Of a DNA stretch of 64,000 nucleotides, positions 63,241 through 64,000 are shown in pieces. A program made the translations under genes and the position numbers. The stretch's first letter is position 1, and the number at the start of each line of letters is the position of its first letter. A model generated the notes under the pieces. The model had not been told where the DNA came from, made no database searches, and saw nothing but the letters and a program-made list of their open reading frames with translations. The stretch spans positions 8,251,746-8,315,745 of the forward strand of contig VZDJ01000594.1 in NCBI GenBank assembly GCA_008694505.1. The letters run 5' to 3'. Source of the stretch: Cyanoderma ruficeps. Lineage: Eukaryota > Chordata > Aves > Passeriformes > Timaliidae.

Positions 63241-64000
63241 TTGGAGAAGGGATCCATGGCAATGGGAAAAAGTAGCCAAGTGGTCATGCTTACAGTAGGA
63301 ACAGTATTTGAGGAATAGGGGAAATCTTCCTGTGTTGTGAGCTGTAATGTTACATAGCAGGAATTCCCCTGCAGAACTCTAACTTGCTATGCAAACAGGC
63401 CCCTGTGCTTTTCCTGCCACCTCAGCTTCCTGTGCTGTGGATCTTAGAGGTACTTCCTGAGAGTTTAGAATTTACTGATATTTGTCAAAATAGTGCTATG
63501 ATGATTTGAAGTTGTTTAGTGATGCATGTAACTAATCAATATATTCATACAGTCTTATTTTTATTAATTATATTTATTCCTCTGACTTCATAGCTAGATT
63601 CCTCAGAAACCGTACCTGATGTTTAAAAAAACCCCATCTCATTCTGTTGCCTTTAAATGTAGTTCAGTCCTCTTTTTTTTCTTTGAAACAACTGGTTGTT
63701 TAAGTATTTTATTTCTCTTAATTATTGTTTGTGCTCAAAAGTTTTTCAGCAGTAGGTTATTTTGCATGTGGTTTTGGGGGCATCTTTTAAATCTGAAGCC
63801 TATACATTCCGTGATCAGCAGACTTGGATATGTATCACGAGGTGCAAATATTCCAGGAATTTCCTCAGCAAGACCAATGAACTTTCTGTTTGTGTACCTT
63901 TGCAGTTTTCAGTGAAATTATTTCTGCTCCCTATTTACAGGCTCTGGATATAAATTGTCTATATCATTGTCTTTTATTGGAGAAACACTGTTTTAATTAT
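63241..64000. other. Non-coding stretch, no gene seen
   Basis: AT-rich DNA to the window end. The 98-codon frame at 63619-63915 is rich in F, L and S from T-rich sequence and shows no domain; treated as chance. Confidence 0.45.

Overview
The window looks like a stretch of bird (avian sauropsid) nuclear DNA: AT-rich, repeat-poor and almost devoid of coding sequence. The best evidence is the interspersed repeats. Several copies of the CR1 LINE 3' end are present, with the typical avian tail related to ATTCTATG. There are also older CR1/L3-like reverse-transcriptase remnants, MIR-like SINE scraps and a short relic resembling avian ERV LTR ends. No bacterial, phage or plasmid features were seen. 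All family assignments come from remembered consensus sequences, not from a database search.

Layout. Positions 1-21.2 kb are gene-desert-like DNA with young CR1 tails near 1.2 kb and 17.1 kb, a MIR-like piece at 14.5 kb, a purine tract at 7.1 kb, a tetranucleotide microsatellite at 20.0 kb, and several AT-rich, homeodomain-motif-rich blocks that look like conserved non-coding DNA. At 21.2-22.2 kb lies the only strong gene signal: a C-rich degenerate minisatellite, a 32-base assembly gap, then a CpG island of about 0.66 kb. The island has GC boxes and ends in a consensus splice donor on the + strand (GTAAGT from 22206). I read this as promoter plus first, probably 5'-untranslated, exon of a gene transcribed to the right. 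If so, most or all of 22.2-64 kb is its intron. No internal coding exon could be identified with confidence and the gene cannot be named.

From 22.2 to 64 kb the DNA is mostly unique-looking. It contains an old CR1/L3-type LINE on the minus strand (about 31.15-32.47 kb), a cluster of old repeats at 43.4-46.4 kb (two CR1 tails, a MIR relic, and a CR1/L3 reverse-transcriptase remnant on the + strand), small tandem duplications, microsatellites, an AT-rich inverted-repeat block at 48.4-48.6 kb and a miniature LTR-like relic at 61.2 kb.

No intact protein-coding gene, rRNA, tRNA or CRISPR array is supported. The open frames of 60-190 codons are what chance gives in 64 kb of non-coding DNA. The most notable unexplained piece is 45169-45700, an AT-rich + strand frame interrupted by few stops just upstream of, and in frame with, a CR1 reverse-transcriptase remnant. 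No new biological system was found; the main items to check are the promoter beside the gap, this frame, two TATA-plus-donor candidates and the conserved-looking blocks.
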